The notes: generated from the letters alone by a model not told the origin. A DNA stretch of 7,000 nt from an uncultured Ruminococcus sp. (GCA_905202255.1 CAJKRH010000068.1:1-7000); one strand, 5' to 3'; shown: positions 1-5,841, counted from the first letter of the stretch. Program-made: numbers and translations.

Positions 1-53
1 CCGACCGCCTTTAAAAATCCGCTCTTTACAAATTCTCTCATGTTAAACATCAT
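1..53 (-). CDS. 5' end of an unidentified small CDS, leaving the window
   Basis: A reading frame starts at ATG 53 (or the adjacent ATG 50) and runs off the left edge after 17 complete codons. It begins MMFNMREFVKSGFLKAVG. A GGAGG at 60-64 lies 6 nt before the first ATG and 9 nt before the second, so the second start is at least as likely. An in-frame upstream ATG at 101, with its own GGGAG, would add 16 residues rich in Cys and Arg and looks less natural. The short N-terminus has the flavour of small proteins in clostridial phage tail/lysis regions, but this is only a recollection of sequence style and I assign no function. The existence of a start here is fairly well supported; identity is not. 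Confidence 0.5.
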   Translation of the reverse strand, partial: MMFNMREFVKSGFLKAV

Positions 54-59
54 ACGTTT

Positions 60-64
60 CCTCC
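60..64 (-). promoter_or_regulatory. Shine-Dalgarno for the left-edge CDS
   Basis: GGAGG on the minus strand sits 6 nt before ATG 53 and 9 nt before ATG 50. It decides the start region of the gene that leaves the window and argues against the longer form from ATG 101. Confidence 0.55.
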
Positions 65-328
65 GTATGCTATGCACGGTGATACAGTTACAGAATACCA
101 TAATTCTCACTCCCAACCGTACAGCATATCCTCTTAAAGTCGGCAAACAGTTTTATAAAGGGCAGATATGCCACGCAACGCTAATAATGAAAATAATAAA
201 ACAACATTACTGCACCTCGATTTTTCGTTTTTCCAAAGCGACAAAAAATCCGCCCGAACAAAAGTTTTGCCTTCGTATCGAGCGGCTTCGGTGCCTTCCT
301 CAATTAAGAAGGCATAAATTATTAAGTT
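65..328. other. 264-bp stretch without a convincing gene
   Basis: This stretch separates the broken stalk-domain gene from the left-edge CDS. On the minus strand, codons from 328 to a TAA at 134-136 form one open frame of 64 codons directly behind the previous gene's stop. That frame has no ATG or plausible ribosome binding site, so I do not call it a gene. A 6-bp inverted repeat (gccttc at 293-298, gaaggc at 308-313, 9-nt loop) lies just behind the stalk-protein stop. It has no T-tract on the minus strand, so it is at best a weak terminator or mRNA 3' end. A plus-strand frame across 40-357 has no homology I recognise and looks spurious. The stretch may hold a 5' leader for the left-edge gene, but I see no strong promoter boxes. 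Confidence 0.5.
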
Positions 329-515
329 TTATTTTTCTTCGGCTTGAACCTTTGTAATAATAACTTTTTGCTCTTTTTCAACCCATTCGACGCTTGCTCC
401 CAAGTTTTCGGAAATAAAGCGATAGGGGTGTAGGTGCGGTCATTTTCGATAAACGCAGGGGAATCAAGCTTGATTTTCTTTCCGTTTACCTTCACTGTTG
501 CAGCGCCGATAGTAA
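329..515 (-). repeat. second stalk repeat, split by a frameshift
   Basis: Reading in two frames gives TIGAATVKVNGKKIKLDSP, then ENDRTYTPI, then after one missing base RFISENLGASVEW and EQKVIIT, ending KVQAEEK and a stop. It matches the first stalk repeat along its whole length, so the breaks near 420-424 and 511-517 are indels within real coding sequence and not gene ends. Confidence 0.75.
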
Positions 516-539
516 TACATTCTCATCGGTTTTAAGATT

Positions 540-716
540 TTTGCCCGTAATGGTTACAAGCTGTTTTTCGCCGTCCCATTCGACCTTTGCGCCCAAGTTT
601 TCGGCAACAAACCTTGCAGGAAGCATTGTGCGGTCTTTTTCGATTTTCGGAGCAACATCGTTTGATTTCGTTTTTCCGAATACCTGTGCAGCTTTTTCAC
701 CAATCGTTAAAATAAT
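540..716 (-). repeat. first copper-amine-oxidase-N-like stalk repeat
   Basis: This protein-level repeat is about 59 residues long and contains LTIGEKAAQVFG, KDRTMLPARFVAENLG and KVEWDGEKQLVTITG. A diverged second copy follows at about 329-515. The aligned pairs are DRTMLPARF/DRTYTPIRF, ENLGAKVEW/ENLGASVEW and LVTIT/KVIIT. The alignment with the second copy is what reveals the two frameshifts downstream. Confidence 0.75.
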
Positions 717-1467
717 CTGATTTACCGAATCATCCTTTTCCGTCCATTTTGCATAAAGTCTGAAGCTCTTTGTTACCTTTTCGGAAAAATCGTACTTGGT
801 TTTGAGTTCCTTATCCGAGTACCAACCGTCAAAATCAAAGTTTTCCTTTGTCGGCGCTGTCGGTTCTTTCATAACGCTGTTTCTTGTAACGGTCTGATTT
901 GAAACCTTGCTGCCGCCGTTCGATTCAAACGATACGGTGTAGCGTGAAGTGCTTCGTCCGCCACCGCCGCCAGATCCACCGGTGGAGTCAAAGGTATAGG
1001 ACAGAATAACGCTGTCCGCATGGGCATCGCCGGTCAGCACGTGGTTGACTGCAGCCGTCTTGCCCTCGATATCGTTATAGGTGGACTTTTCGGAAAATAC
1101 GTCTGTACCGGCGGTCTTAAGCGTAATATTCACTGTGTAGACCGTACGGGAACGGAATGTATCGCCAATAGCAAGAGTTGTACCGTACGCAGCCTTCCAC
1201 TCGGCGCTCTCCACATAATAGGTACTGTCAGTGGAGGCAGCTGATGCCGCAGCAACATCCCTGACGGGTTTGGCAACAGTCAGATTCTCTACCTTGATGC
1301 TGGTCAGCGCAGGGATCACAGTTTCGCTTCCTGCCTTCACAGCATGGCAGTCTGCGCACTCCTCATGCTGCACTGACCGTCACGCCCATGGCGGGTACAA
1401 GCGTAAGCAGCATCACCAGCGTCAGTAAAACAGAAAAAAATTGTCTTGTCCTTTTCACATTTATATT

Positions 1468-1472
1468 CTCCT
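1468..1472 (-). promoter_or_regulatory. Shine-Dalgarno fixing the GTG start of the surface protein
   Basis: AGGAG on the minus strand lies 9 nt before GTG 1458. That start gives a complete signal peptide. The alternative GTG at 1373, in the frame of the body, has no signal peptide. This placement shows that the signal peptide and the body belong to one gene split by a frameshift. Confidence 0.7.
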
Positions 1473-1486
1473 TTTGATGTGATGTT

Positions 1487-2068
1487 CTACTTGCCCCCGA
1501 TATTACGGCTTGAAATTGCATTACCGCAATACTCGCATTTACCGGAGCTTCCGGCGCGAATTCTTGTTGTTCCGCTGCATTTTTCGCATACAACGTTAAC
1601 AAAGCTTGTTTTACTGTTTTCTCTGCCCGAAAGAATCACGCAGGGCAATCCCTGCTTTTGCAGAGTGCAGTCACAGAACACTCCTTTATCAAAAAGCTTC
1701 TCAAGCTCGGAAATCACCCTGAACGGCGGTTTTCCGGATTGCTTTGCAAGCTCGTCAATTGTCACCGTGCCGTCAATATCGCACATAAAAATTGAGTTGT
1801 AGCGATATGCACGCGACGCCATTGTGCCGTTTTTAATGCCGTTTAACAAAAGGAGTGCGGACGGAACAAGCATGACTATATTGGTAATCAAGTTATCGCG
1901 AAGATTTTCGTTATACCCTGTAACCCCCGAAATAATTCCAAACAGAAAAACCGCCGTGAAGAATCCGCCTATAATCATTTGTATGTGCTTCTTTAATGTA
2001 AGCCTTGCAATTGCCACTTTTGAAATATAGGTTCCGCCGCCGGAGAATAATTTTGTATTCGCCTTCAT
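1487..2068 (-). CDS. two-TM membrane protein with winged-helix-like segment and C-terminal zinc ribbon
   Basis: This is an intact 193-residue protein. After a short basic N-terminus there are two hydrophobic segments (about 31-50 and 60-77) with a short polar link. A soluble part follows (about 92-133) that resembles a small winged helix: an acidic IDGTVTIDELAKQSGKP turn, then VISELEKLFDKGVF. The C-terminus is a four-Cys zinc ribbon (C161, C164, C178, C181) with RIRAGSSGKCEYCG. Proteins of this layout are common, mostly unnamed, in gut Clostridia. I know no assigned function. ATG 2068 is preferred because GGAGG (2077-2081) lies 8 nt upstream. GTG 2074 would add two residues but leaves only 2 nt spacing. 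The start lies 2 bp behind the TMEM43 stop, so translation is probably coupled, and the inserted stop in that gene could lower its expression. The arrangement suggests a membrane-anchored sensor or adaptor (inference). Confidence 0.85.
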   Translation of the reverse strand: MKANTKLFSGGGTYISKVAIARLTLKKHIQMIIGGFFTAVFLFGIISGVTGYNENLRDNLITNIVMLVPSALLLLNGIKNGTMASRAYRYNSIFMCDIDGTVTIDELAKQSGKPPFRVISELEKLFDKGVFCDCTLQKQGLPCVILSGRENSKTSFVNVVCEKCSGTTRIRAGSSGKCEYCGNAISSRNIGGK

Positions 2069-2076
2069 TTTCACTG

Positions 2077-2081
2077 CCTCC
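2077..2081 (-). promoter_or_regulatory. Shine-Dalgarno deciding ATG 2068 over GTG 2074
   Basis: GGAGG lies inside the last codons of the TMEM43-like frame. It is 8 nt from ATG 2068 but only 2 nt from GTG 2074, so the ATG is the likely start. Its position within the preceding coding frame indicates coupled translation of the two genes. Confidence 0.6.
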
Positions 2082-2382
2082 GAAATATCATCATTCCCGC
2101 ACCGATTACCGCAAGCAGTATACCAGCTATTATGCCGAAAATCGAGCCGCCGCGCACGCCTTTTTTGTACTCCTCGGTAAATTCTTCCGCCGTCATAATT
2201 CCCTTAACGGTTGTAACCGAATCTACATCTTCGCTCTTTATCAGGGTATCGCCTTTTTGTACGCCGAGAATCGTATATTCGAGCGGATCATCCGGCGAAA
2301 CAATACCGTAGGATATTTTTTGAGATCCATATCCCGTCGTTGAGTACGTACCTGTTGATTTTTTCGGCAGCCAATTTTCTTT

Positions 2383-2385
2383 TTA
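2383..2385 (-). other. in-frame TAA inside the TMEM43-like gene
   Basis: The codon follows SRYCV and precedes KENWLPKK in one uninterrupted frame. Coding character, including the conserved-looking C-terminal TM helix, resumes at once. A single substitution would restore the 280-codon frame. I see no hairpin or other recoding signal next to it that would argue for programmed readthrough. Confidence 0.7.
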
Positions 2386-2934
2386 AACGCAGTAGCGGCT
2401 TTCTTTTCCGCCCGAAAGCACCTTCCAGCCCGCATTAAGACTTTGCTCATCATATTGCGTAAATTCGGTGTTTCTTATAAGGGGATTAAGAAGCTTGCCT
2501 TCTACCTTAAACTCACCGAGTAATGTAGGCGCGGCAAGCATGGTTGTTGTAAGTATCTCGGCGTTGATTCCGAAATTCGCCTTTTCGCTGTAGTCGGTAT
2601 TCTCAGGCTTCCAGTCCCACACCTGTTCATCATCGCTGTTGGTATCCCGTTCATAAGTCCAAACGGTTCTTTTCGCCGTTACTCCGGGAAGCTTAACACC
2701 AGTTATGGGATCCTGAAGCTGTTCGGCAGGTTTAAGCGTTCCCGAGACAACCACAAGCTTCCCTTCGTTTTCGGGAGTAAGCTTGCCGTCCTTAATCGTT
2801 GCCGCAGCTCTGATTTTCTCGTAGGACTGCGGTGCTGACACAAGAGCTTTTACAGCAAGCAAAGCAAAGAAAATGCCTCCTATAATCAGTATAACGCCGA
2901 TTATTTTTTTCATAGTCATTCCCCCGTTCTGCGG

Positions 2935-4131
2935 CTATTCAAGCTTTTTTGCCTGATTTTGATACTCGTCCTGTATAAATTTCGCATCCTTATCGGTAAG
3001 AGCATTTACAACCTCGCCAAACGCTTCAAACTGCTCTTTTGTGCAATGCACCGCAACGGGTTTGCAGGCATATCCGCGCGTCATACGTCCTAAATTTTCG
3101 TTTTTTACAAGTCCGAGCATGACTTCATAAAGCTCATCCGTATTGAAATATGTTGCTTTTTCCTTCCATGCGGCATAATTCTTTTCAGATTTGTTGGTAA
3201 AGCTTGTTACGGCTGCCCATGCGGGAACTTTGTCGCTGCCCGGTGTGGTTTTAAAGTAGTCTATCGTGGCTCTGTATGCCGCCTCGCTTGTGTTTTCGTG
3301 TGACGGATAATCATACCACAGCCAAACAAGACCTCTTACACCGCTTGAATGAAGGTCTGCGTCATCCTCGTTTTTCAGCATTTCCGAGATAGGCTCAACT
3401 ACCCTGTCATCACCAAGGAGACCGGCATACTCATACGCTGCTTTCCGAACCTCGTTATCCGAATCTTTCATCAGCTCGATTTCCGCATCAACCGCACCGT
3501 CAAGAGTTTTGTTCCATGTGCTTCCGAGAGCAACCGCCGCCTGCCTTCTTACAACTGCGTTTTCATTCTTTGCCGCATCAAGCAGGAATTTGCCGATTTC
3601 TGCATCCTTGCCGCCTTCATTTCCAAGAGCTTTTACCGCACATTTAATAACATAAGGCTCTTTTTCGGTTTTCAGAATCTCCTTTGCCGACGCTTTATGC
3701 GAATCACTTGCCCCGAAAAATGTGGCGATGTTTGAAAAAGCATAGCCTCTTACCTGCGGTGCGTCACTTTTTAAAAGAGGCTCAACAAATTCCTTTGCCG
3801 CCGGCAGCTTTGCTTTATTCTCTTTAAGCTTTTTTATTGCTTTGTCTGTTATATTTTCATCAAGCTCAAGCTTATTGTTGATTGTTGCATATGAATATGT
3901 GGAAGCAAGGTCTACAAATTCGTCCAAGGTTATATTCTGCTCATCTTTAATAAACTCTTTTATCAGATCGTCCTCTGTCATATTTGCGTAGTCAATCTTT
4001 TTGGTTTCCTGCTTTGTTTCGGTTTCTTTTTCGGTTTCTTTTTCGGTTTCTTTTCCGGTATTTTCACCGCCGCACGCAGCGAGCGAGAATACCATGCCTA
4101 TTGTCAAAATCAATGCTAATAACTTTTTCAT
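2935..4131 (-). CDS. HEAT-repeat lipoprotein
   Basis: This is an intact 398-residue lipoprotein. The signal peptide MKKLLALILTIGMVFSLAAC has a lipobox (LAAC, lipidated Cys20). A charged low-complexity linker of Lys/Glu/Thr follows (residues 27-44, KETEKETEKETET). The mature part is an all-helical solenoid with HEAT-like repeats, clearest at about 115-140 (LLKSDAPQVRGYAFSNIA), 183-206 (AAKNENAVVRRQAAVALG) and 217-240 (LMKDSDNEVRKAAYEYAGLLG). Degenerate helices run to the C-terminus. HEAT arrays are protein-binding scaffolds, so this is probably an outer-face adaptor tethered to the membrane; the partner is unknown. AGGAGG lies 11 nt before ATG 4131. A 105-bp gap with a hairpin separates it from the DUF6935-like gene upstream, and the TMEM43-like gene starts 21 bp downstream. 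It shows no lesion, although neighbours on both sides do. HEAT and lipoprotein calls are confident; function is not known. Confidence 0.92.
   Translation of the reverse strand: MKKLLALILTIGMVFSLAACGGENTGKETEKETEKETETKQETKKIDYANMTEDDLIKEFIKDEQNITLDEFVDLASTYSYATINNKLELDENITDKAIKKLKENKAKLPAAKEFVEPLLKSDAPQVRGYAFSNIATFFGASDSHKASAKEILKTEKEPYVIKCAVKALGNEGGKDAEIGKFLLDAAKNENAVVRRQAAVALGSTWNKTLDGAVDAEIELMKDSDNEVRKAAYEYAGLLGDDRVVEPISEMLKNEDDADLHSSGVRGLVWLWYDYPSHENTSEAAYRATIDYFKTTPGSDKVPAWAAVTSFTNKSEKNYAAWKEKATYFNTDELYEVMLGLVKNENLGRMTRGYACKPVAVHCTKEQFEAFGEVVNALTDKDAKFIQDEYQNQAKKLE
4021..4056 (+). repeat. three tandem 12-bp units in the lipoprotein linker
   Basis: On the plus strand ggtttctttttc occurs twice (4021-4032, 4033-4044), followed by ggtttcttttcc (4045-4056). 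On the coding strand each unit gives an EKET-type tetrapeptide. The unit length is a multiple of three, so slippage would lengthen or shorten the linker without breaking the frame. Confidence 0.85.
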
Positions 4132-4184
4132 AATACTGAATTCCTCCTGATTCTTTTATTGTTATCATCATCACCGAATATTTT

Positions 4185-4225
4185 GCTGCATTCCGGCGGT
4201 GAATGTCCGGAACAGCTCTTTTTTT
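4185..4225 (+). terminator. terminator-like hairpin on the plus strand between two minus-strand genes
   Basis: The stem is gctg-ca-ttccgg (4185-4196) against ccggaa-cagc (4207-4216), with a two-base bulge and a 10-nt loop. On the plus strand it is followed by TC and seven Ts (4219-4225), then TTTT. On the minus strand the stem is followed by CAGCAAAATATT and has no T-tract. It therefore looks like an intrinsic terminator for plus-strand transcription, although no plus-strand gene is seen upstream. In minus-strand RNA it would be a hairpin in the leader of the lipoprotein gene. Confidence 0.45.
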
Positions 4226-4236
4226 GTTTTATAAAA

Positions 4237-4725
4237 TTATGTCCACGCATCCACCTCCGATGGAATCCGAATCCCGGAAAGAATACTGGAATACTCCCAC
4301 AAATACCAGGAATCACCTTTTTGTCGAAGCTTTATCGGTCGCGGAGAGTCTGCACCGGTCGTTTTTAAAAACAACCGGAGGTATCCTTCCTCGATATCCT
4401 GCGGTCTGCTGTCCGCAATAACTTCGAGGGTAAGAGGAGTACTCGGAACATAGTTGTTTGCCGGAGTTGCCCCGCCAAAATAAGCAAGCGGAAGATAACT
4501 TTTTCCGCGCAAACGGTCTCTTAAAAACTGAATATCATAATTGCTGAGCGGTCTCGGACCTCTCAGTGTATTAAGTGCGGCAACACCCGCATCACTGTCC
4601 TTCAGATACAGTGCAAGCGCCAACAGGAACATTGCACAGGTATTTTCCGGCTTGGAAAGGTCATTCTGCGGCAGAGCAGAAAATTCTTCCGATGTTGTCG
4701 GAACAGATGAAACTGTTATCTTCAT
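4237..4725 (-). CDS. DUF6935-like protein
   Basis: This is an intact 162-residue soluble protein without signal peptide or TM segment. From memory it matches the clostridial family DUF6935: an MKITVSSVPTTSEEF start, a helical part with LNTLRGPRPLSNYDIQFLRDR, then YLPLAYFGGATPANNY and TLEVIADSRPQ. The C-terminal half has LRLFLKTTGADSPRPIKLRQ and WYLWEYSSILSGIRIP and ends DAWT. The conserved aromatic and Pro-rich motifs suggest a compact binding domain; no enzymatic function is known to me. The start ATG 4725 has AGGAG 9 nt upstream. It lies 50 bp behind the SPFH/zinc-ribbon remnant and 105 bp before the lipoprotein gene. The context implies a partner of the envelope cluster, but its cytoplasmic location is inferred only from the lack of export signals. 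Confidence 0.8.
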   Translation of the reverse strand: MKITVSSVPTTSEEFSALPQNDLSKPENTCAMFLLALALYLKDSDAGVAALNTLRGPRPLSNYDIQFLRDRLRGKSYLPLAYFGGATPANNYVPSTPLTLEVIADSRPQDIEEGYLRLFLKTTGADSPRPIKLRQKGDSWYLWEYSSILSGIRIPSEVDAWT

Positions 4726-4775
4726 TGTTACTTGCTCCTTTTCTTATTCATCACATAGTTTTTGCTGTCGCAATT

Positions 4776-5227
4776 TTACTGTTTATCATTATCATCAAAT
4801 ATGTCACCGCATTCAGGGCAGAATTTCGGCGGATTTTTGGGATCCTCAGGCTCCCAGCCGCATTTGTTGCATTTACAGGTTGGTACGCCCGCAGGCTTTG
4901 GATTGCCGCAGTTCCGGCAGAACCTACCCTTGTTGACCGTTCCGCACGAGCAAGTCCAGCCGTCCGATACCGGCTGCAGCTTTCCGCAATTCATGCAGAA
5001 TTTGCCCGATTCCACGATAATCATGCTCTGCCCCTCATTTATCGAAATGATTGAACCGTTTGAAATAATGTTGTCGTCTCACTTTTTGTTGGAACTTCTT
5101 TTTCCCACTCGTTTTTCGCCTTTTGCCACAAGTGTGTCGGCATCCAAGCTTTCGCAGCAGAAAAATTCTCTCCGCTGATCAGCTAAAACGCCGCCGAGCG
5201 CCCCTGCACCTGCTTTTAAAGTCCCAT
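4776..5227 (-). pseudogene. SPFH-domain/zinc-ribbon protein (YdjI type), SPFH core deleted
   Basis: ATG 5227 has AGGAG (5237-5241) 9 nt upstream and should begin MGL?KAGAGALGGVLADQ, as in the SPFH/'virion core protein' family. A base is missing at about 5216-5219, so the literal frame stops after MGL. In the restored frame EFFCCESLDADTLVAKGEKR is followed by an in-frame TGA (5079-5081) where the family has a Gly or Ser, then DDNIISNGS and MIIVESGK. At that point (about 4998-5006) the protein jumps directly into the C-terminal zinc ribbons: FCMNCGK, WTCSCGTVNKG, FCRNCGNPKP, KCNKCGWEPEDPKNPPKFC, PECGDIFDD. The band-7/SPFH core and the low-complexity linker, roughly 250-300 residues, are absent; about 150 of the usual 400 or so remain. 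In Bacillus, YdjI works with PspA-type proteins at the membrane. Here the SPFH function must be lost. A short zinc-ribbon protein from ATG 5024 is possible but has no good ribosome binding site. Confidence 0.82.
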
Positions 5228-5236
5228 AATTCTGTT

Positions 5237-5241
5237 CTCCT
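5237..5241 (-). promoter_or_regulatory. Shine-Dalgarno for the SPFH/zinc-ribbon remnant
   Basis: AGGAG on the minus strand lies 9 nt before ATG 5227. It shows that the true start is the family-typical MGL and not ATG 5024, and so that the frameshift and stop downstream are lesions in a once-functional gene. Confidence 0.65.
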
Positions 5242-5251
5242 CTCAATTATT

Positions 5252-5644
5252 TTATTTTTTATACTCTGTTATATCCCATATATCGGGTGTACATATCAGC
5301 CTGCCGTTTTCATCCGTATCAAGCGTGATTTTGTGTCCGCCGCGAATGACGATATAAATTTCAACATCGCCGCCGCAGTTTATTATATACGGTGTGCCGT
5401 CATCTGCTTTTTGCAAATTTTTCTTATCGCCGTTTTGAATCAGCTCGTTTTCCTCTCCGTACCGCGGAATAACAAGATACCATTTTTCTCCGCCGTAATC
5501 GTAATGCTTTACGGCTTTGCGCTGCTCCTCTGAAAGCTTTGAAAAAAGTTTTTCTATATATTCCTTTGCCGTATTTTTGCCGTTTGCTCCCTCTCCGAGA
5601 TATGCGACCGCCCAATAATCGAAAATCGCCGTGTGTATATACAC
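5252..5644 (-). pseudogene. C-terminal part of an unidentified protein, 5'-truncated
   Basis: The frame reads IFDYWAVAYLGEGANGK, EYIEKLFSKLSEEQRKAV, YGGEKWYLVIPRYGEE, YIINCGGDVEIYIVIRG and ends DIWDITEYKK at TAA 5252. It is acidic and without TM segments. It reads like the last domain of a larger protein: a helix, then a beta-rich part with a WYLVIPRY strand. The nominal start, GTG 5644, has no ribosome binding site, and a TAG lies in frame five codons upstream, so the 5' part is missing or shifted. A different frame upstream (5645-5772) may hold the N-terminus of the same or another gene. It lies 24 bp before the SPFH remnant, so it was probably in the same operon. I do not recognise the family. 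Confidence 0.5.
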
Positions 5645-5772
5645 CGGCTGTGCTTGCTATTCTCTAAAATCGCATTCCCTCGTAGAGACTCCCCGTAAAA
5701 TACCCCTTCATATAACAACGGACAGTTTATTGGGATTTGTCCGGGATTGAATAGGATTTTTCTTAATCTCAT
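5645..5772 (-). pseudogene. possible N-terminal remnant of an unidentified gene
   Basis: From ATG 5772 the minus strand reads MRLRKILFNPGQIPINCPLL, then YEGVFYGESLRGNAIL, before turning into non-protein-like Arg/Ser-rich sequence that overlaps the next fragment out of frame. The first 35 or so residues look genuine, and the NCP motif recalls N-termini of clostridial proteins found next to zinc-ribbon genes, but I cannot name the family. There is no ribosome binding site. Read with the following fragment, this looks like a gene whose middle was lost, the same kind of damage as in the SPFH gene. A coincidental open frame is possible. Confidence 0.3.
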
Positions 5773-5808
5773 TTAGATTTGATACGTCTGCATCCACCGT
5801 TTTCACAT

Positions 5809-5841
5809 AAAAAGACTGCTTGGCATTGCGCCTTGCAGTCT
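5809..5841 (-). terminator. intrinsic terminator after the YolD-like gene
   Basis: The minus strand reads AGACTGC-aa-GGC-gcaat-GCC-aa-GCAGTCT followed by TTTT. The outer 7-bp and inner 3-bp stems are perfect, and the AA/AA internal loop is symmetrical. It lies about 45 bp behind the YolD-like stop and marks the end of the DNA-repair operon and the boundary with the envelope cluster. The plus strand has only an AT-rich tail, so it acts mainly for minus-strand transcripts. Confidence 0.88.

Larger units (their letters stand above)
329..1458 (-). pseudogene. secreted surface protein with InlB-type repeat and copper-amine-oxidase-N-like stalk repeats, three frameshifts
   Basis: Translation should start at GTG 1458, 9 nt after AGGAG (1468-1472), giving a classic signal peptide: VKRTRQFF, a Leu/Val-rich core, then an AXA-type site at VSAA. 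That frame stops at TGA 1363-1365, while the body continues one frame away. The body reads a Cys-pair segment (CADCH), an extracellular domain ending in a SYTF motif, a poly-Gly linker, and an InlB B-repeat (Flg_new type; about 717-944, with FESNGG, FDGWYSD and LYAKW). A copper amine oxidase N-terminal-like (stalk) repeat follows at about 540-716 (DRTMLPARFVAENLGAKVEW). Near 511-517 a base is missing. The next frame continues a second stalk repeat (TIGAATVKVNGKKI, ENDRTYTPI) until about 420-424, where another base is missing before RFISENLGASVEW and the TAA at 329-331. The family suggests an exported, wall- or surface-associated protein. It lies 28 bp behind the zinc-ribbon gene, probably at the end of the same operon. 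Decay or sequencing indels could both explain the breaks. Confidence 0.8.
2071..2913 (-). pseudogene. TMEM43-like membrane protein interrupted by an in-frame TAA
   Basis: From ATG 2913, 176 residues are read to a TAA at 2383-2385. The same frame then continues without shift for 103 more codons to the TGA at 2071-2073. The N-terminus is a TM helix (IIGVILIIGGIFFALLAV). LVVVSGTLKPAEQLQDP and an AKRTVWTYER strand follow, as in the TMEM43/DUF1625 family. After the TAA the frame reads KENWLPKKSTGTYS, GSQKISYGIV and YTILGVQKGDTL, then ends in a second TM helix (SIFGIIAGILLAVIGAGMM) and FRRQ. The second half has no ribosome binding site or start of its own, so this is one gene with a nonsense codon, perhaps CAA or AAA changed to TAA. 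ATG 2913 has a GGGGG about 7 nt upstream; ATG 2919 is too close to it. TMEM43 proteins are membrane proteins with a large extracytoplasmic loop and an unclear role in bacteria. It lies 21 bp behind the lipoprotein gene. The family call is fairly good, though the protein is shorter than usual. Confidence 0.75.

Noticed and set aside
293..313. Intrinsic terminator of the surface gene
   Set aside because: The stem is 6 bp with no T-tract on the coding strand. It is too weak to call, so it is mentioned only as an inverted repeat.
40..357. 105-residue plus-strand frame
   Set aside because: It has no ribosome binding site and a composition unlike protein, and it runs antisense to the end of the stalk-repeat gene.
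1330..1373. CxxCH (CADCH) as a cytochrome c haem site
   Set aside because: There is only one motif, placed right at the frameshift. The flanking text (AVKAGSETVIPAL) fits a Cys-pair segment of clostridial surface proteins better than a cytochrome.
4128..4316. 62-residue minus-strand frame between DUF6935 and the lipoprotein
   Set aside because: It overlaps the DUF6935 end out of frame and crosses the hairpin, and the sequence is not protein-like.
4776..5024. Stand-alone 82-residue zinc-ribbon protein
   Set aside because: Upstream sequence continues as an SPFH-family N-terminus with its own ribosome binding site, so this is the tail of a broken gene, although residual expression is possible.
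5079..5081. Alternative genetic code with TGA read as Gly
   Set aside because: TGA falls where the SPFH family has Gly or Ser, which fits code 25, but the Y-family polymerase and the TMEM43 frame both end normally in TGA and no intact gene uses it internally. A point mutation is simpler.
4541..5178. Several long plus-strand frames
   Set aside because: They are mirrors of the DUF6935-like gene and the zinc-ribbon coding sequence, with no ribosome binding sites.
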